Positions 1 to 10,104 of a stretch of DNA of 64,000 nt are shown here, in pieces (position 1 is the stretch's first letter; the number at the start of each line of letters is the position of its first letter). The notes under the pieces were generated by a model. It was not told where the DNA came from, searched no databases, and saw only the letters and a program-made list of their open reading frames with translations. Made by a program: the position numbers and the translations under genes. Source of the stretch: Amylostereum areolatum (lineage: Eukaryota; Basidiomycota; Agaricomycetes; Russulales; Stereaceae); the NCBI GenBank assembly GCA_012932865.1, contig SAXG01000021.1:124001-188000 (forward strand), written 5' to 3'.

Positions 1-538
1 GCCTGCTGCTTGTCGTTGGCAAGGCCTTTGCCAGCGAAGTATGCGGCGCCACCTTGAGAGACTTGGAGGATGATGGGAGCCTTGATATCACTGGTAGAAA
101 AGACGAATACCTTGAGCACAAGGAAGATGCCAAGAAACCAAAAATGTGCTACGCACCGAGCAGCCTCGAGAACAGCGTTGGCCGTCGATGAGGAAGGTGA
201 CATTCTAGATCCCCTGTCAGCCCTATGAATGAACTCGAGATTGAGAGGGTGCACTTACGATTGCCTACGATTTGAGCGGCGTTAGGAAAGATCGATAGAT
301 GTAAACTTAAGATTACTCACGGGGATGGCAAACTGTAGAGAGAGGATATTTCACGTAGGTCAGATAGAGAACCTTGCTGGATGTGAATATGGATACGGAC
401 CTTGTGTTCCTTCGCATAGTCGAAGACCTTGCGGACGTTGTCGCCGGTGAGAACACCAGGCCTGATCTAGACATCAGTTTCGCGACCAGAAGATCAAACG
501 CGGGCGAGACGCACGGGCACGATGTCGAGGATACCCAT
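1..538 (-). CDS. FBA1: Fructose-bisphosphate aldolase, class II (5' part, cut by window edge)
   Basis: Class II aldolase of glycolysis and gluconeogenesis (fructose-1,6-bisphosphate to dihydroxyacetone phosphate plus glyceraldehyde-3-phosphate), cytosolic, zinc dependent. The minus strand reads MGILDIVP (exon 515-538), then a 22-codon exon (401-466) with G-V-L-T-G-D-N-V and Y-A-K-E-H-K, then F-A-I-P (321-332), A-I (259-264), N-V-T then S-S-S-T-A (157-204), and D-I-K-A-P-I-I-L-Q with G-G-A-A-Y-F-A-G-K-G (1-90, continuing off the window). These match the fungal FBA1 N-terminus closely. Two consecutive exons are only 12 and 6 nt long. Between N-V-T and S-S-S the frame breaks and needs one T fewer near 196-199. 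The catalytic and zinc residues lie outside the window. The start is the ATG giving the family-typical M-G-I-L-D. Confidence 0.9.
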
Positions 539-1629
539 GATGAGGCGGTTAATGTCGAGAAGGAGAGGGGAGGGAAATGCGGACTTGGTCGTGGAAGAAC
601 GGGAGGGTTTTATTTGCGCGGCCTACTGGAAAGCGGCTGTCTCCGCTCCGTTATCTGACGTCAACAAAGTCCACGACAAGCCCGTGCTGATAACATCGCC
701 TGGCAGCTTTGGCCCAGCTCATCGAACCACGGCCCGCTTGACTCTACGAGTTTCCGCATCGTTCTCATCTCCTCCCAGATCACTCTCACACCGTCACGAT
801 GATACCCTAGTAGGTCCCTCCTAGTCCCCGACATTCATCTCCGCGCGCACCCTTGGTCTTTCCCTATGGCCACTCTGGATCCCAGTTGAAAAGGAAACTT
901 CGAGCCCCAGTACCAGCGCTCTGACGTCCAGGCCTCGGCGCTATCCTCTCCGAGTGTTTGAACTTGGCTGTGGACTTTTCATTGCAACCAGCGTGAACGC
1001 CGGAATAAATCGCCCCAATGTCTCCTCGTGTTATGAAAGAAAGGTGCGCACCACTTGGATGCAGTTGATCCCTCACTAACGGATACTAGGGATGTTGTTG
1101 TTGCACGAAAGGTCCTGATGATGGCAGTGTCTGGCCCACCGCTCCACAGTCTTGTAGCGCTACCCGCACACCTCTCGGACCTATGGTCCATCTATCCTTA
1201 GAGGGATGAATAAATGTGGAGTGTAAGAGCGCTCTGGTCGAGCTCGTACACTGTGGGCACCGGGAGCCGGGGAGCAGGCGAAACCAAGGAGTTTGCGTAG
1301 TTGCAAAATGCGACTACAGTGTATCGTCATATTCAACAACAACGGACAACATAGGTAAGCCCTTGAATTGGACCTTGATGCACCGGGTTTACCAGTCCTA
1401 TGTCATTACAGTTGCAAAAGTTAGTTGACAGTAGTATCAAACCCATCTGCTTCCCGCACTCGGCGTCGTATGCGTTTTCTCGATGCATTTGGTCTCATCA
1501 CCCATTGTGCACCGTGAATCCGACAAATACCGGTCCTGGTCTCCCTGGACGGTCTCCATGTCTGCGCCACGCTATCATATTCATGCGGTGTCCCTGCCGA
1601 ACTGCAGCACATCCCCCTGCTCAGTTTGT
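539..1629. other. Intergenic region between aldolase and membrane-protein gene
   Basis: This stretch holds the aldolase promoter side. Pyrimidine-rich patches lie around 755-860 on the plus strand. Short open frames exist on both strands, but none has splice structure or recognisable motifs. I see no gene in it. Confidence 0.5.
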
Positions 1630-3168
1630 ATGAGCACCGATACTACCAAGGCCAAGGTATAAAGCTCTCGATGTCTGGTGCCTTTCCCCGTCATCCTATA
1701 TGCACCATGTTCGGAGGATCGGGTGGCGAGCACTTACAGTCCCAAGCCGTCCGCGACCAGCTATCCGGCATCACAAATTGCCGCATCATTAACATTCCCC
1801 AGGTCCTTGAGACTGCATTTTTTGGTGCGCAAATGCCTTCCTTTCCGACAGGCTGAATCTAAGGCAGCGATCTCAGGCATGTTCACGGCGCTAATTCCCA
1901 TTTCCACCAGTGTGTTAATGTAAGCGCTTTCGGCATCTCCACCTTATGGAAGCAGTAAGGAACTCATTCCTACAGCTCAAATGGTCTTAACAATCGGCCC
2001 CGCTGTATCATGCTATCAGTTCTCCTGTTCATGTATGCCGTATCTGCTTCAGGGTGGGCTATCAATATGAAAATTGCGTGGGATGAGCTCAACGTCCTCC
2101 TACCCGGGTCATTCCATCCAGCCTCCGAAGTCAGTGAAGATCTCGACGCTATTCGGCTTGCGCTGGACGGGGCCTGGACGTTCACTTCCAATATCCTTTT
2201 TCAGGTCAATGTACGTTGTAATTGACCCTCCTCCGCTGTTCCTTCTATCTGAGAACTTTTTCACCGAGAATCTCCTCAGCGATGCTATTGTTCTCTGGAG
2301 GACATGCGTTATATGGAACTTGAGCAAGGCTATCGTCAGTATGACGGTTTTGGTCCTTATATGCTTGCTTGGTGCGTGCAGGTTGTATAGAAGGTGAGCT
2401 GCTATGGCTAAGTCGGAATTTCGTCACAGGTATCAACGTAGCCTATACATTGACGAGCGCTGCGTGGAGCATTCCTTCTATATCCAAAGCCTTCCCGCAT
2501 CTCTCAACAGTAGAAGAACCTATCCTCGTCGCACTTTTCTCGGCGTCGGCCTTTGCAAATGTATGGGCTACTAGCATGATAGGATGTAAAACTTGGTACG
2601 TTCATCATGCGCGTATGGACTACTCTAGTTCTGACGGGACTGTCTATGCCATTACGCTGGCGCAGGACCCATCAACGTGATATACGTCGGTACCTACGAG
2701 ATCGTCCCACAAGGTCCGCAGTAGGAGATATCTTGCTCCTGCTCGTGGAATCCGGAATTGTATACAGCATGCTGACGGTATGAAGCGTCCGACCCTTCTT
2801 TTCGGTGCTGGACGAGTCCCTGACCTTTGTCTAGACAGTACTCGCACTCACAAGTTTTTTCTTTGTACCTCCTCTTACCTTTGGTGCATTCCCATCATAT
2901 TGGACATCCACTATGACCCAAATCTCTGTGAGTGACGACCGATGTAGTACATTATACCGGGGTACTTACCTTGTGAGATTTTTCACAGGGAATGTACCCA
3001 ACACTTGTCGTGGTCGTGATCATGGCACTGCAAAGGATGCTCTATGATCCCCAGGTCTCGTCTGTGAAAAACGGACCAGACGAAGCACCGATCTCCTTTG
3101 CTATTCACGTTCTGCAAAGTTTTATTTCAGAATCGTCTTCTCTGCCCCTGCAGGTAGAGGCCCCCTAG
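1630..3168 (+). CDS. Seven-helix integral membrane protein, basidiomycete family of unknown function
   Basis: Spliced from about eight exons. It starts at the ATG of M-S-T-D-T-T-K-A-K (1630-1656) and joins an exon at 1740. Hydrophobic segments in order: F-T-A-L-I-P-I-S-T, L-S-V-L-L-F-M-Y-A-V-S, a segment ending in the family hallmark D-A-I-V-L-W-R-T-C-V-I-W, A-I-V-S-M-T-V-L-V-L-I-C-L-L-G, I-L-V-A-L-F-S-A-S-A-F-A-N-V-W-A-T-S-M-I-G, L-L-L-L-V-E-S-G-I-V-Y, and M-Y-P-T-L-V-V-V-V-I-M-A-L-Q. Seven helices are likely. Introns are 50-80 nt with good GT/AG borders, for example 2214-2265 before N-L-L-S-D-A-I-V-L-W. The family is expanded in Agaricomycetes and its function is unknown; a receptor-like role is only a guess. 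The reading frame is intact across all joins. The first exon is the least certain part. Confidence 0.75.
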
Positions 3169-3656
3169 GAAGTGGTTTACCCCCCGCAAGACAGCAACAT
3201 CTGAACGCATATCCTAGTCGTGATCGCGTTCATTCTTCGAGTTCGCTTTCCTCTTCCAACCCGACCTTCTATGTACTTATACTCAATCTATGCTCTGATA
3301 TTTACTTAGGCTTCGAGTCCATGTGCCGGACACTGCTTATTGTATACTTATCCCGTTCAAAATCCTTGCGGTCCCCTGCACTTATACATTCTCTAAACAT
3401 GCATACACCTGCCAGCATTGAAGCTTGAAGCTTGAAGCTTGAAGGGCGTACGGTACTCCACCCTGCTACTTATATGAGTAAGTATTTACTTAGTTTTGCA
3501 TCTGGAATGCCAGAAAGAGTTGTGACTACATACTCGGTAAATTCCGAAATTGTCATTCAAATGTTCTATCCGATTGAATTTACTGAAAGTACTTATGAAA
3601 GTCTGACTCTTCGTCTCCTGGAGGCTGGCGTCCCCACATTCTACATCATCATCCAA
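3169..3656. other. Intergenic region before the cysteine-rich gene cluster
   Basis: AT-richer spacer containing a short tandem repeat at 3421-3441. No gene was recognised here. Confidence 0.5.
3421..3445. repeat. Short tandem repeat, unit AAGCTTG, three copies plus a partial
   Basis: Three exact heptamer copies followed by AAG. The unit contains a HindIII palindrome. It lies between two genes and no function is implied. Confidence 0.9.
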
Positions 3657-4050
3657 ATGTCGGACCCAAGTGATCAAGGCTGCCTTGCCGCTTGTATTGG
3701 ACTCTCCTGTACGCTTGTGCACCCCTCCCATTATCCTTGTTCAATGCCGCTGACCACTCTACAGGCTTATCCTTCTTTTCATGCTGTGATCCCGCCGTAA
3801 ACAACGCCCGTCAGCATTTCGTTTGCGTCCCAACATAATCCGAGTCGTTGACTGACGCTGTCTCTGCTTCTAAGGTCCCGGGGGTGGTGGAGTCTGCACG
3901 AAATGCTGCTCGGGCTGTTTCTCATCCAAGATCGACGATGGCGATGACTTCGACGACCCTAACCTCGAGTGGAACCCGCGCAATGCGCAGGCGCCCCAGT
4001 CGACTCCGTTGCAGGAGGCCGCCCCAATGACGGTGAAGCCGTCCAACTGA
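3657..4050 (+). CDS. Small cysteine-rich protein with acidic tail, cluster copy 1
   Basis: Three exons: 3657-3708, 3765-3785 and 3875-4050, joined in frame with both introns in phase 1, giving 82 residues. It starts M-S-D-P-S-D-Q-G, then has nine cysteines in the first 40 residues (C-L-A-A-C, S-C, S-C-C, V-C-T-K-C-C-S-G-C). This is followed by the acidic run D-D-G-D-D-F-D-D-P-N-L-E-W and a polar end. There is no classical signal peptide and no long hydrophobic helix, so membrane attachment through cysteine palmitoylation is one possible reading. The same exon plan and composition recur in the next copies. I do not recognise a named family. Function unknown; intron 2 uses the unusual donor GTGATC. 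Confidence 0.6.
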
Positions 4051-4138
4051 AGTTGAAAGCACCGGTTTGTCTACGTCCTCCTGAATGCAATATCTACTCT
4101 GACCTTCGTCAGTCATATCCACCTACCCAGATACACGA

Positions 4139-4428
4139 CATGACACTCGAACCACTTCTCCCACCTCCATGGCCCCTCATCTCTTCCTCTGGCATTGTCG
4201 GTTCAGTCCGCGAACATACTACTACGCACACGCACTGTCTATCAGAACAATTGCAGTACGTTTCATGCGTGCGGTTTATCGCGAAATCTGATCCCAAATT
4301 GCTAGAACCAGGCAGCAGTGGAGCTATCTGTGTGAAAGAAGCACGTTGTGGTGGCAAAGTTCGACGACGGCGACAGCTTCGAAGACCCCGACGCCGAATA
4401 CACTCTGAACTCTAATGTGCGGCCCTAG
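4139..4428 (+). pseudogene. Broken or frameshifted copy of the cysteine-rich family
   Basis: The end (about 4357-4428) encodes K-F-D-D-G-D-S-F-E-D-P-D-A-E-Y and stops at TAG, a close match to the acidic tail of copy 1. The preceding bases read C-V-K-E-A-R-C-G-G-K in a neighbouring frame, so one base must be skipped to join the two. No clear first exon with M-x-D and paired cysteines was found upstream. It is either a relic or a copy damaged by the insertion errors seen elsewhere in the window. The left border is arbitrary. Confidence 0.4.
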
Positions 4429-4855
4429 GCGACAGAATCGGTGAATATAGCGTCAGCTGTTCCCCCGTGGAACGGGAGAACCCTACTTACGTACGTTTGC
4501 GCCTTCCTAGAATGCAGGGATATACGTTACCACAACCACATTGATGACGTCGCCATCCTTTTCTTGTGCCCGCACTGAGAAACTGCCTGTCGCAAAATAC
4601 TGTGTTTCATGAATACGGATCTCGGTTACTCCTGCTCGGCGGGACTCTCATCATCGCCCCAGATCGCTCCATTCGCGCTGCTCATCGTGTCTGGTCATGG
4701 GGCTGAAAATGCGGCGAGCCAAGTCTGTTGGCATCCCGGAGGGAAGGCATGTTCATTAATGTTCAGCGGAGTTCGACGGTATGAAGGTGATATACCCCAT
4801 CCACGCGTCGGCGCGTTTCGAGCCTCACACAATCTCCACCCGCACACACGCAGCC

Positions 4856-5214
4856 ATGTCAGATATAGGATCCGCTCTCCTCGAACTCACCATTGGCTGT
4901 GTGGGATTTACTTGTGCGTGACCTCTTCCGACCACCGGGACAGCGAGCGCTGAACTTGTTTTTGCGTGCATTGTAGGCTTGATATGCTGTCCTGAGAGCT
5001 GGAAGTGCTGCAGACCCAGTGCGTAGCTTGTCCCACAATACTCGTGTTTAGACGCGCTGACGGCTCGTCATCAGAGAAGCGGCAGGTGTCCACGCACGAA
5101 GAGGGAGACCCGGGTGTAGTCGACACTCAACCTGTTGAATCGCACCAGATGAACGCCGTCGGATTGAAAGACGAACTGGGCGTGGGTCAAGCGCAGGACC
5201 CGACGCATACATGA
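4856..5214 (+). CDS. Small cysteine-rich protein, cluster copy 2
   Basis: Exon 1 (4856-4913) encodes M-S-D-I-G-S-A-L-L-E-L-T-I-G-C-V-G-F-T and ends in phase 1, as in copies 1, 3 and 4. Exon 2 starts at 4977 and gives C-L-I-C-C-P-E-S-W-K-C-C-R-P. A third exon probably lies within about 5040-5214 (R-A-D-G-S-S-S-E-K-R and a polar tail up to a TGA), but the second junction does not keep frame with the only good donor at 5021. The C-terminus is therefore tentative. Cysteine pairs and the M-x-D start place it with its neighbours. Function unknown. Confidence 0.5.
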
Positions 5215-5723
5215 CCAGAGGAGGGCGGGTACTTTCGGTATGTTCTCGTCAGTTATGTTCTTGCCAGTCGCACCGTAATAACAACACTTTCTACAGGCAG
5301 CGTATGGGACGTGGCTCGATTTCACGAACTCTGTTTTAGTTTATCGCAAAGATACTCGAATGCTTAATTGATGGCTAGAATGGTCACTTCAGGCTCACGA
5401 GTAGGAGGACACAGTCGCATAGTAGGTTAACCCCTAGGATTGTCTTTCCGTCTCCTTCAATCCATTTCTGTTATATCGCAACATCTGACCAGAGCAGTCG
5501 TGCAGTACCTGGCGGTTGGCTGCATGCCAAATTTTCCTACCAGAACGATTTTCAAAAGGGCCGTCAAGTGACTTGCCACCAAAGACCTTGACGCCCAACC
5601 TGTGCTCCCACCCCGCCTGTGAATTGATACTTCTAGTGAGTGGATCAAGTACCAAAGGCGGCCACCCATTCGACGACGATCGCATTCCGCCCTTTGCACC
5701 CGGTTTACACTTCTTCAAACGCG

Positions 5724-6036
5724 ATGGGAGACAAATCGCACTCTTGTGCGATGTGCTGTGTATGGTTTTGTACATTTGGCGCCATTGTTTATGTGCTCGA
5801 TTCGTGATTCTGACCATGAACCTACCCATACAGGGGGAGCCGTGTGCTCATGCTATCTTCCTGGTCGTCAATGCCCCCCCCCTGGCGTCTGAGCATGAAG
5901 CGATGCTGATCAACTTATCGCAAGGCCGAACATAGCTTGCGGCTGTGGAGGACGACGATACGAGAAAGATGGGGACGAGGACAGTGATGACTCGGAAGTG
6001 CGACGTGCCCAACTCGGACCGACCTTGCCAATGTGA
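5724..6036 (+). CDS. Small cysteine-rich protein with acidic tail, cluster copy 3
   Basis: Exons 5724-5769, 5834-5863 and 5936-6036 join to exactly 59 codons including the stop (58 residues). The start is M-G-D-K-S-H-S-C-A-M-C-C-V-W-F, then C-S-C-Y-L-P-A-C-G-C-G-G-R-R-Y, then the acidic run K-D-G-D-E-D-S-D-D-S-E. Both introns are phase 1 and exon 1 is 46 nt, identical in length to exon 1 of copy 4. The G-G-R-R-Y then Asp-rich stretch aligns by eye with C-K-R-R-Y-P-D-D-D-D of copy 4. M-G at the start could also be a myristoylation signal. Function unknown. Confidence 0.6.
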
Positions 6037-6670
6037 TAGACCAACAAACAATCCTGAGCGGGCCCTTCGAGGGTGTGAGTGAACTTGATCCTAGTTCATT
6101 CGTCATACTGACCGCTCGGCTTACCAGAGGTTTCCGTACTACTTATCTCTTGGGGAAACGAGCATCACATCCACATACACACGCACTTTGCAAGCCAACA
6201 CGATGGTTGTGAACCTATATGCCGAACGGCCGGAGATCATATATCACAGTGTAGGTTCTTGAACGGAACGATGCTTCATCGCCTCGCTATCTGTGAACCT
6301 ACGACGGTCATTGTGTCAGGAACGCGGCGCTTGGTGAGGGAAAGGCCTCGCGGTCCGCGCACGTCAATGCAGAATCCTCGAACACAGCTTCAAGGTTGTC
6401 AAACTTACCCAAATCCTATCCCCGGTCCTTTTAACGACGCACGATGCGCTCAACTCTGAATACTTCGAAGCGTACGCGCTTCGCTCGTCACACCGCCATC
6501 CGTGATCTAGGGTACGTTGGGACACGCGTTCCAACTTGCCAACGACTCGTCGACCAATCGTCTCACGGAACCTTTTCTAGTAGACGTTCTGTCGCACAGC
6601 ATTTTCCAGTGCTTTTCATTGTCCCCCCGTCATTGATGCGCGGGGATCGCGAGCCGTGATATCGACGGCC

Positions 6671-6681
6671 ACCTATAAAAG
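6671..6681 (+). promoter_or_regulatory. TATA-like element upstream of cysteine-rich copy 4
   Basis: The bases ctataaaaggt lie about 80 bp before the start codon of copy 4, a plausible core promoter position. This rests on motif and distance only. Confidence 0.35.
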
Positions 6682-6757
6682 GTGCCGTCTCGCGTTGTTC
6701 TGTATTCAACATTTCACCTTCCTCCTCTCGCCGGACGAGCGCCAACACCGGACGAAT

Positions 6758-7290
6758 ATGGCCGACCCATGTGTATGCTTTGGGGAATGCATCGGGATTC
6801 TCTGTAAGTCCCCGAACGCGTCTTTTCACCCCTGTCTTGTCCTTTCACTCAACGAGATCTGTGCAGGTGCGGGTTTGTGCGTTTCTTTCACCCCCTCGAG
6901 TAAGCCTTTCCTCCTCCTTCCTCCCTCGCCCGATCTCTCGTAGAAAAGACGACTCACCCCAGAGCCGGGACGGCCGATTCAGCGGCTCCGTCGGGATACT
7001 GCAGATGCAAGCGGCGCTACCCGGACGACGACGACATGCAGTTCCCGGAGCTGAGCGGCGATCCGAGCCTGTGGGGACGGGACAGCCAGCCTGGGCCCTC
7101 GATGCCGATGATGGAGACGGGGCTCGAGAGTGGCATGGGCAGGCGCGTTGACGCGCATATGGAGAGCACGCGGCAGGCGCAGGCGCAGGCGCACGGGCGA
7201 AGCACCAGCACTGTCACCGTGTCGGACGGGCGAGAAGCAGGGAGGGAGAAGCCCTCGATACCGTCGGCGATGGATCAGCCTGGAAGCTGA
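6758..7290 (+). CDS. Small cysteine-rich protein, longer tail, cluster copy 4
   Basis: Exon 1 (6758-6803, 46 nt, phase 1) gives M-A-D-P-C-V-C-F-G-E-C-I-G-I-L. Exon 2 from 6867 gives C-A-G-L-C-V-S-F-T-P-S. Exon 3, best started after the AG near 6982, gives Y-C-R-C-K-R-R-Y-P-D-D-D-D-M-Q-F and runs to a TGA at 7290. The tail is longer than in the other copies and rich in Met, Gly, Gln and Ser. Phases match at both junctions. A TATA-like element (tataaaagg, about 6672) lies upstream at a fitting distance. Function unknown; the family link rests on exon plan, cysteines and acidic run. Confidence 0.55.
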
Positions 7291-7615
7291 GGTTTTCTTG
7301 TGAGCGCTCTTAAATAAGGTCGCTAAAATCCTGCCATGTGAAGTGAACGGACGGTGCTCAAATAATATGTACTACGTGGGCGCTGGGATATGGGTAGCTT
7401 CGGAATTGGTATGGACGAGAGGAGGTGATCTGAAATAAGTGGCCGGCCTCAGTCTCGAACTTGTCCTCGGCAATAACCGAAACGCGTCTGGACTCTGCAC
7501 GTGGTCAAACGCGGTCGCGTTGTGGTCCCGTGGACCCTCGCCTCCTCGTACCTCTTGCAGCAGTCTTCCACCTCGTTGTACCAACAAAAATGGTAAAACA
7601 ATGATTGCCTTGCCA
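7291..7615. other. Spacer between cysteine-rich cluster and tRNA gene
   Basis: No protein-coding pattern was seen. Open frames that run into the tRNA from here are fortuitous. Confidence 0.5.
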
Positions 7616-7725
7616 TGACGAGAGTGGGATTCGAACCCACGCCCTGATCGGACCAGATAACTTGCAGACGTGGGTTCAAATCCCACTCCTTAGTCTGGCG
7701 CCTTAGACCGCTCGGCCATCTCGCC
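7616..7725 (-). tRNA. tRNA-Leu(AAG) with a 29-nt intron
   Basis: The minus strand folds as a class II tRNA. The acceptor stem is GGCGAGA with TCTCGTC (one G-U pair) and the discriminator base is A. The D arm is GCC...GGC, the anticodon stem is CCAGA/TCTGG, and the loop is C-T-A-A-G-G-A with anticodon AAG. A long variable arm is followed by T stem GTGGG/CCCAC with loop TTCGAAT. The intron occupies 7659-7687, directly 3' of anticodon position 37, the standard nuclear site. Mature length is 81 nt before CCA. The intron itself contains a near-perfect reverse complement of the T arm. Confidence 0.92.
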
Positions 7726-8137
7726 TATGGAGATGGCGTTTGATCGAGCTGGTTAACTCCCCACAGCCTTTCCAGGCAAGTACCCTTCCTTGTATAACTT
7801 GTTCTGAGTTGTTGGTAGGCGCTCATGCACAGTCAAGCAAGTCACGGCTCAGCGCTCAGCGCTCACTGCTCAGTGCCCGTGTGGGAGCGCGCGCGAGAAG
7901 GTAGATCCAGAAGAGATGTACATGAACGAAGAGATGCATGGTGACGTGCTGGGGAATATATGCATTGTAGGCATACACTCATCTTGTCTCTAGTGGCAGA
8001 GTAGATAGACGTCAGCGCTTCGGCCCTCGTACCTCGAGTTCCTTTATCGCCTGTGATCCTCTCGTTGATTGTCTGGGAGCGGGGCAAGCCCTCGAAAGAG
8101 TGAGTGTCGCAACAAAAGAAAGAGGCAACTTGCAGAG

Positions 8138-8812
8138 TCATCCCTCATCGCGCTTTTTGGCCCAGTCAACTTGGCTCATGAATAAGCCTTCAAACAACCC
8201 CCGCATGTCTCCGGGGGCCAGACACGTACTCGGCTTTGAATTAGTAGTGGTGACGGCAAGCGGATGTGAGCGCTCAGTCGCGAGAAGGTAATTTCTGGGT
8301 GAATGAATGGATTCATGCATGCGGACAACGGATACTACGCATGGCAGTGTATGGAACGATCGTGTACCGCCTAACGCCGCCTCGTTCTCCGGGAACGCGG
8401 TAGGACGTACGGCCAGGTAGAGGAAGGACATTCTCGAGTGGACGGGAATGTCCGACGACGGAGGACCCTGCAAGTGAGCAAAGAAAAGGTGGTGAGAAGC
8501 CCGCAATCTGATGCCAGCTACGTAAATTCGTCCTGAGATGGCCTTCGGATGGGGTGAAGACCAAGAGCTGATGAAGTTGGCCCAGGCAAAGCGACGAACG
8601 CCTGGTGACCTGACAAGCCCGGGCATCGAGGTGCGGACATCGTCATAGCTTACGGTGGTCGGAAAGAAAAAGACGCCTGGACAGCGGATGACATGGTGGG
8701 CGCTGTGAACGAGGAAGGCGAGGTGGGGAAGACGGACGAGCACGTACCGATCAAGATCGGCGGGGCTCCTTGCGCAGGGGAGAGGAGGGTGGCGCCCGAT
8801 TGCAATAACCAA
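8138..8812 (-). CDS. Uncertain open frame of 224 codons, unknown product
   Basis: Open from 8812 to a stop at 8138 with no family I recognise. Composition is unremarkable (many His, Pro, Arg and Ser), which can also arise in the shadow of GC-rich DNA. No clear intron borders or upstream exons were found. If it is real, it could be a single-exon gene or a terminal exon. It would be transcribed away from SNF5, with the skewed tracts at 9-10 kb as a shared promoter region. Confidence 0.2.
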   Translation of the reverse strand: MVIAIGRHPPLPCARSPADLDRYVLVRLPHLAFLVHSAHHVIRCPGVFFFPTTVSYDDVRTSMPGLVRSPGVRRFAWANFISSWSSPHPKAISGRIYVAGIRLRASHHLFFAHLQGPPSSDIPVHSRMSFLYLAVRPTAFPENEAALGGTRSFHTLPCVVSVVRMHESIHSPRNYLLATERSHPLAVTTTNSKPSTCLAPGDMRGLFEGLFMSQVDWAKKRDEG

Positions 8813-9719
8813 TATCGAGAGGTCGGGGAGGGCGACAGGAGAGCGGCTGGATACGTCACGCGCACCGAAGAAACGCGTGTGTTCCTTTCGGTTTGCCAGG
8901 GCGTGCTGGCGAACATGGACGGGAGGTGTGCGATTGCGCCCGACGTCAGGTGGGACGGAAATAACCTGTGGGGATCACACGAGAGGAAAGCGGCCGAAGG
9001 GATGAGGTTCACTGAAGCGAGCGAAAGCGACGGATACGATGGGACGGGGGAGTGAAGTCGACGGCAACGGGGAGGGGAGGCGGAGGAGCGTAGGCGATGC
9101 AGGCGAGGAGGCGTGCAGGGCGCGTGGAGACGGTCGGGAGGAGAAAAGAAGAAAGGACGGCGGGGAGGAGAGGATCGGTGGGGGGCGAGAATGGAGGGGA
9201 GAGGGGGTGGATAAGATGGGAGGAGGTGAAGGGAGGAGAGGAGCAGGAGGCGTTGAACGAGCCGGTTCCTCAATTGGCCGATCTCTTCGTCCAGATCTCA
9301 GTTTCATCCTTTCCCTTCACCCGCGACTCTTCCCCGCCGCCCCCGCCCTCGCCCCGTACGCGTCCTCCCCGCGATCTCGTCCGCTCCCCGTCCCCCAGTC
9401 CAACCCGACTCCTCCCCCGAAAGTAGGTGGCTGACGGTGGCGGGTCGCGTGACTCTGTGACCCGTGACGGGGCTCGGTGTGACCGTTGACCGAACATGGC
9501 GCGCGAGTGTGGCCACGACGTTCACGACAACGGCAAACCCCCCCGCGCTGCCCCCCCCGACCCCGACGGTCGCTCTCCTCTCCGAATCTTCATTCCGCCC
9601 ACGCTTTGACTCGTCCCAGGGACCGCGTGAGCGAAGGGACGGCTATCGCGCACATCGTGGACGATCAGTCGTGATCAGTCGCCAACCAGCTCCGAGTCCG
9701 TATTCCTGAGGACACACGC

Positions 9720-10090
9720 ACGCCCCCCCTCTCACCCTATCGCTCCTCCATATCGTAAGCGTTCCCTTTCCCGCTCTCCCGCCCTCTTCCCTTCCCGCCC
9801 TCTTCCCCCGCCCCCCGCTCCCCTTTGTCCCCTCCCGCCCCTTCTTCCCCTCGTCGCCCCACTCCTTGTAGCCGCCCGTTCCCTCCGCTCCTCGCCGCCG
9901 TCCCCGCCCTCCCTTCTCCCTTCTCCCGTCCCCGCCCTCGTCCCCTCCCCTTGCCCCGCCTGAACATGTCCATACCCCCTTCCTTCCCTCCCCTCCCTTC
10001 CCTCCCTCCTCCGTGGCTGTGCTCCCCACCTCAACTCCGATCCCCTTTCGCTCACTGTCCTCCCAACAGCCTAGTCCCCTCCAGGACTCC
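9720..10090 (+). promoter_or_regulatory. Pyrimidine-rich tract upstream of SNF5
   Basis: About 370 bases of almost pure C and T end roughly 15 bases before the SNF5 start codon. CT-rich stretches just upstream of genes are common in fungal promoters and transcription start regions. The role is inferred from position and composition. Confidence 0.5.
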
Positions 10091-10104
10091 GCCCTCGGCG
10101 CGCC

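Larger units (their letters stand above)
7726..10104. other. Long region without a recognised gene, upstream of SNF5
   Basis: Contains an uncertain minus-strand open frame (8138-8812), a purine-rich then pyrimidine-rich switch (9040-9440), and a long pyrimidine-rich tract (about 9720-10090) just before the SNF5 start. The rest shows no coding pattern that I can support. Confidence 0.5.

Noticed and set aside
7372..7686. Minus-strand open frame with R-S-G-R-G-F-E-S-H-S-R-H
   Set aside because: This is the usual artefact of translating a tRNA T arm; the tRNA-Leu gene explains it.
7616..7725. A second tRNA on the plus strand
   Set aside because: The plus strand shows a T-arm-like sequence only because the intron is an inverted T arm; acceptor and D arms do not form in that direction.
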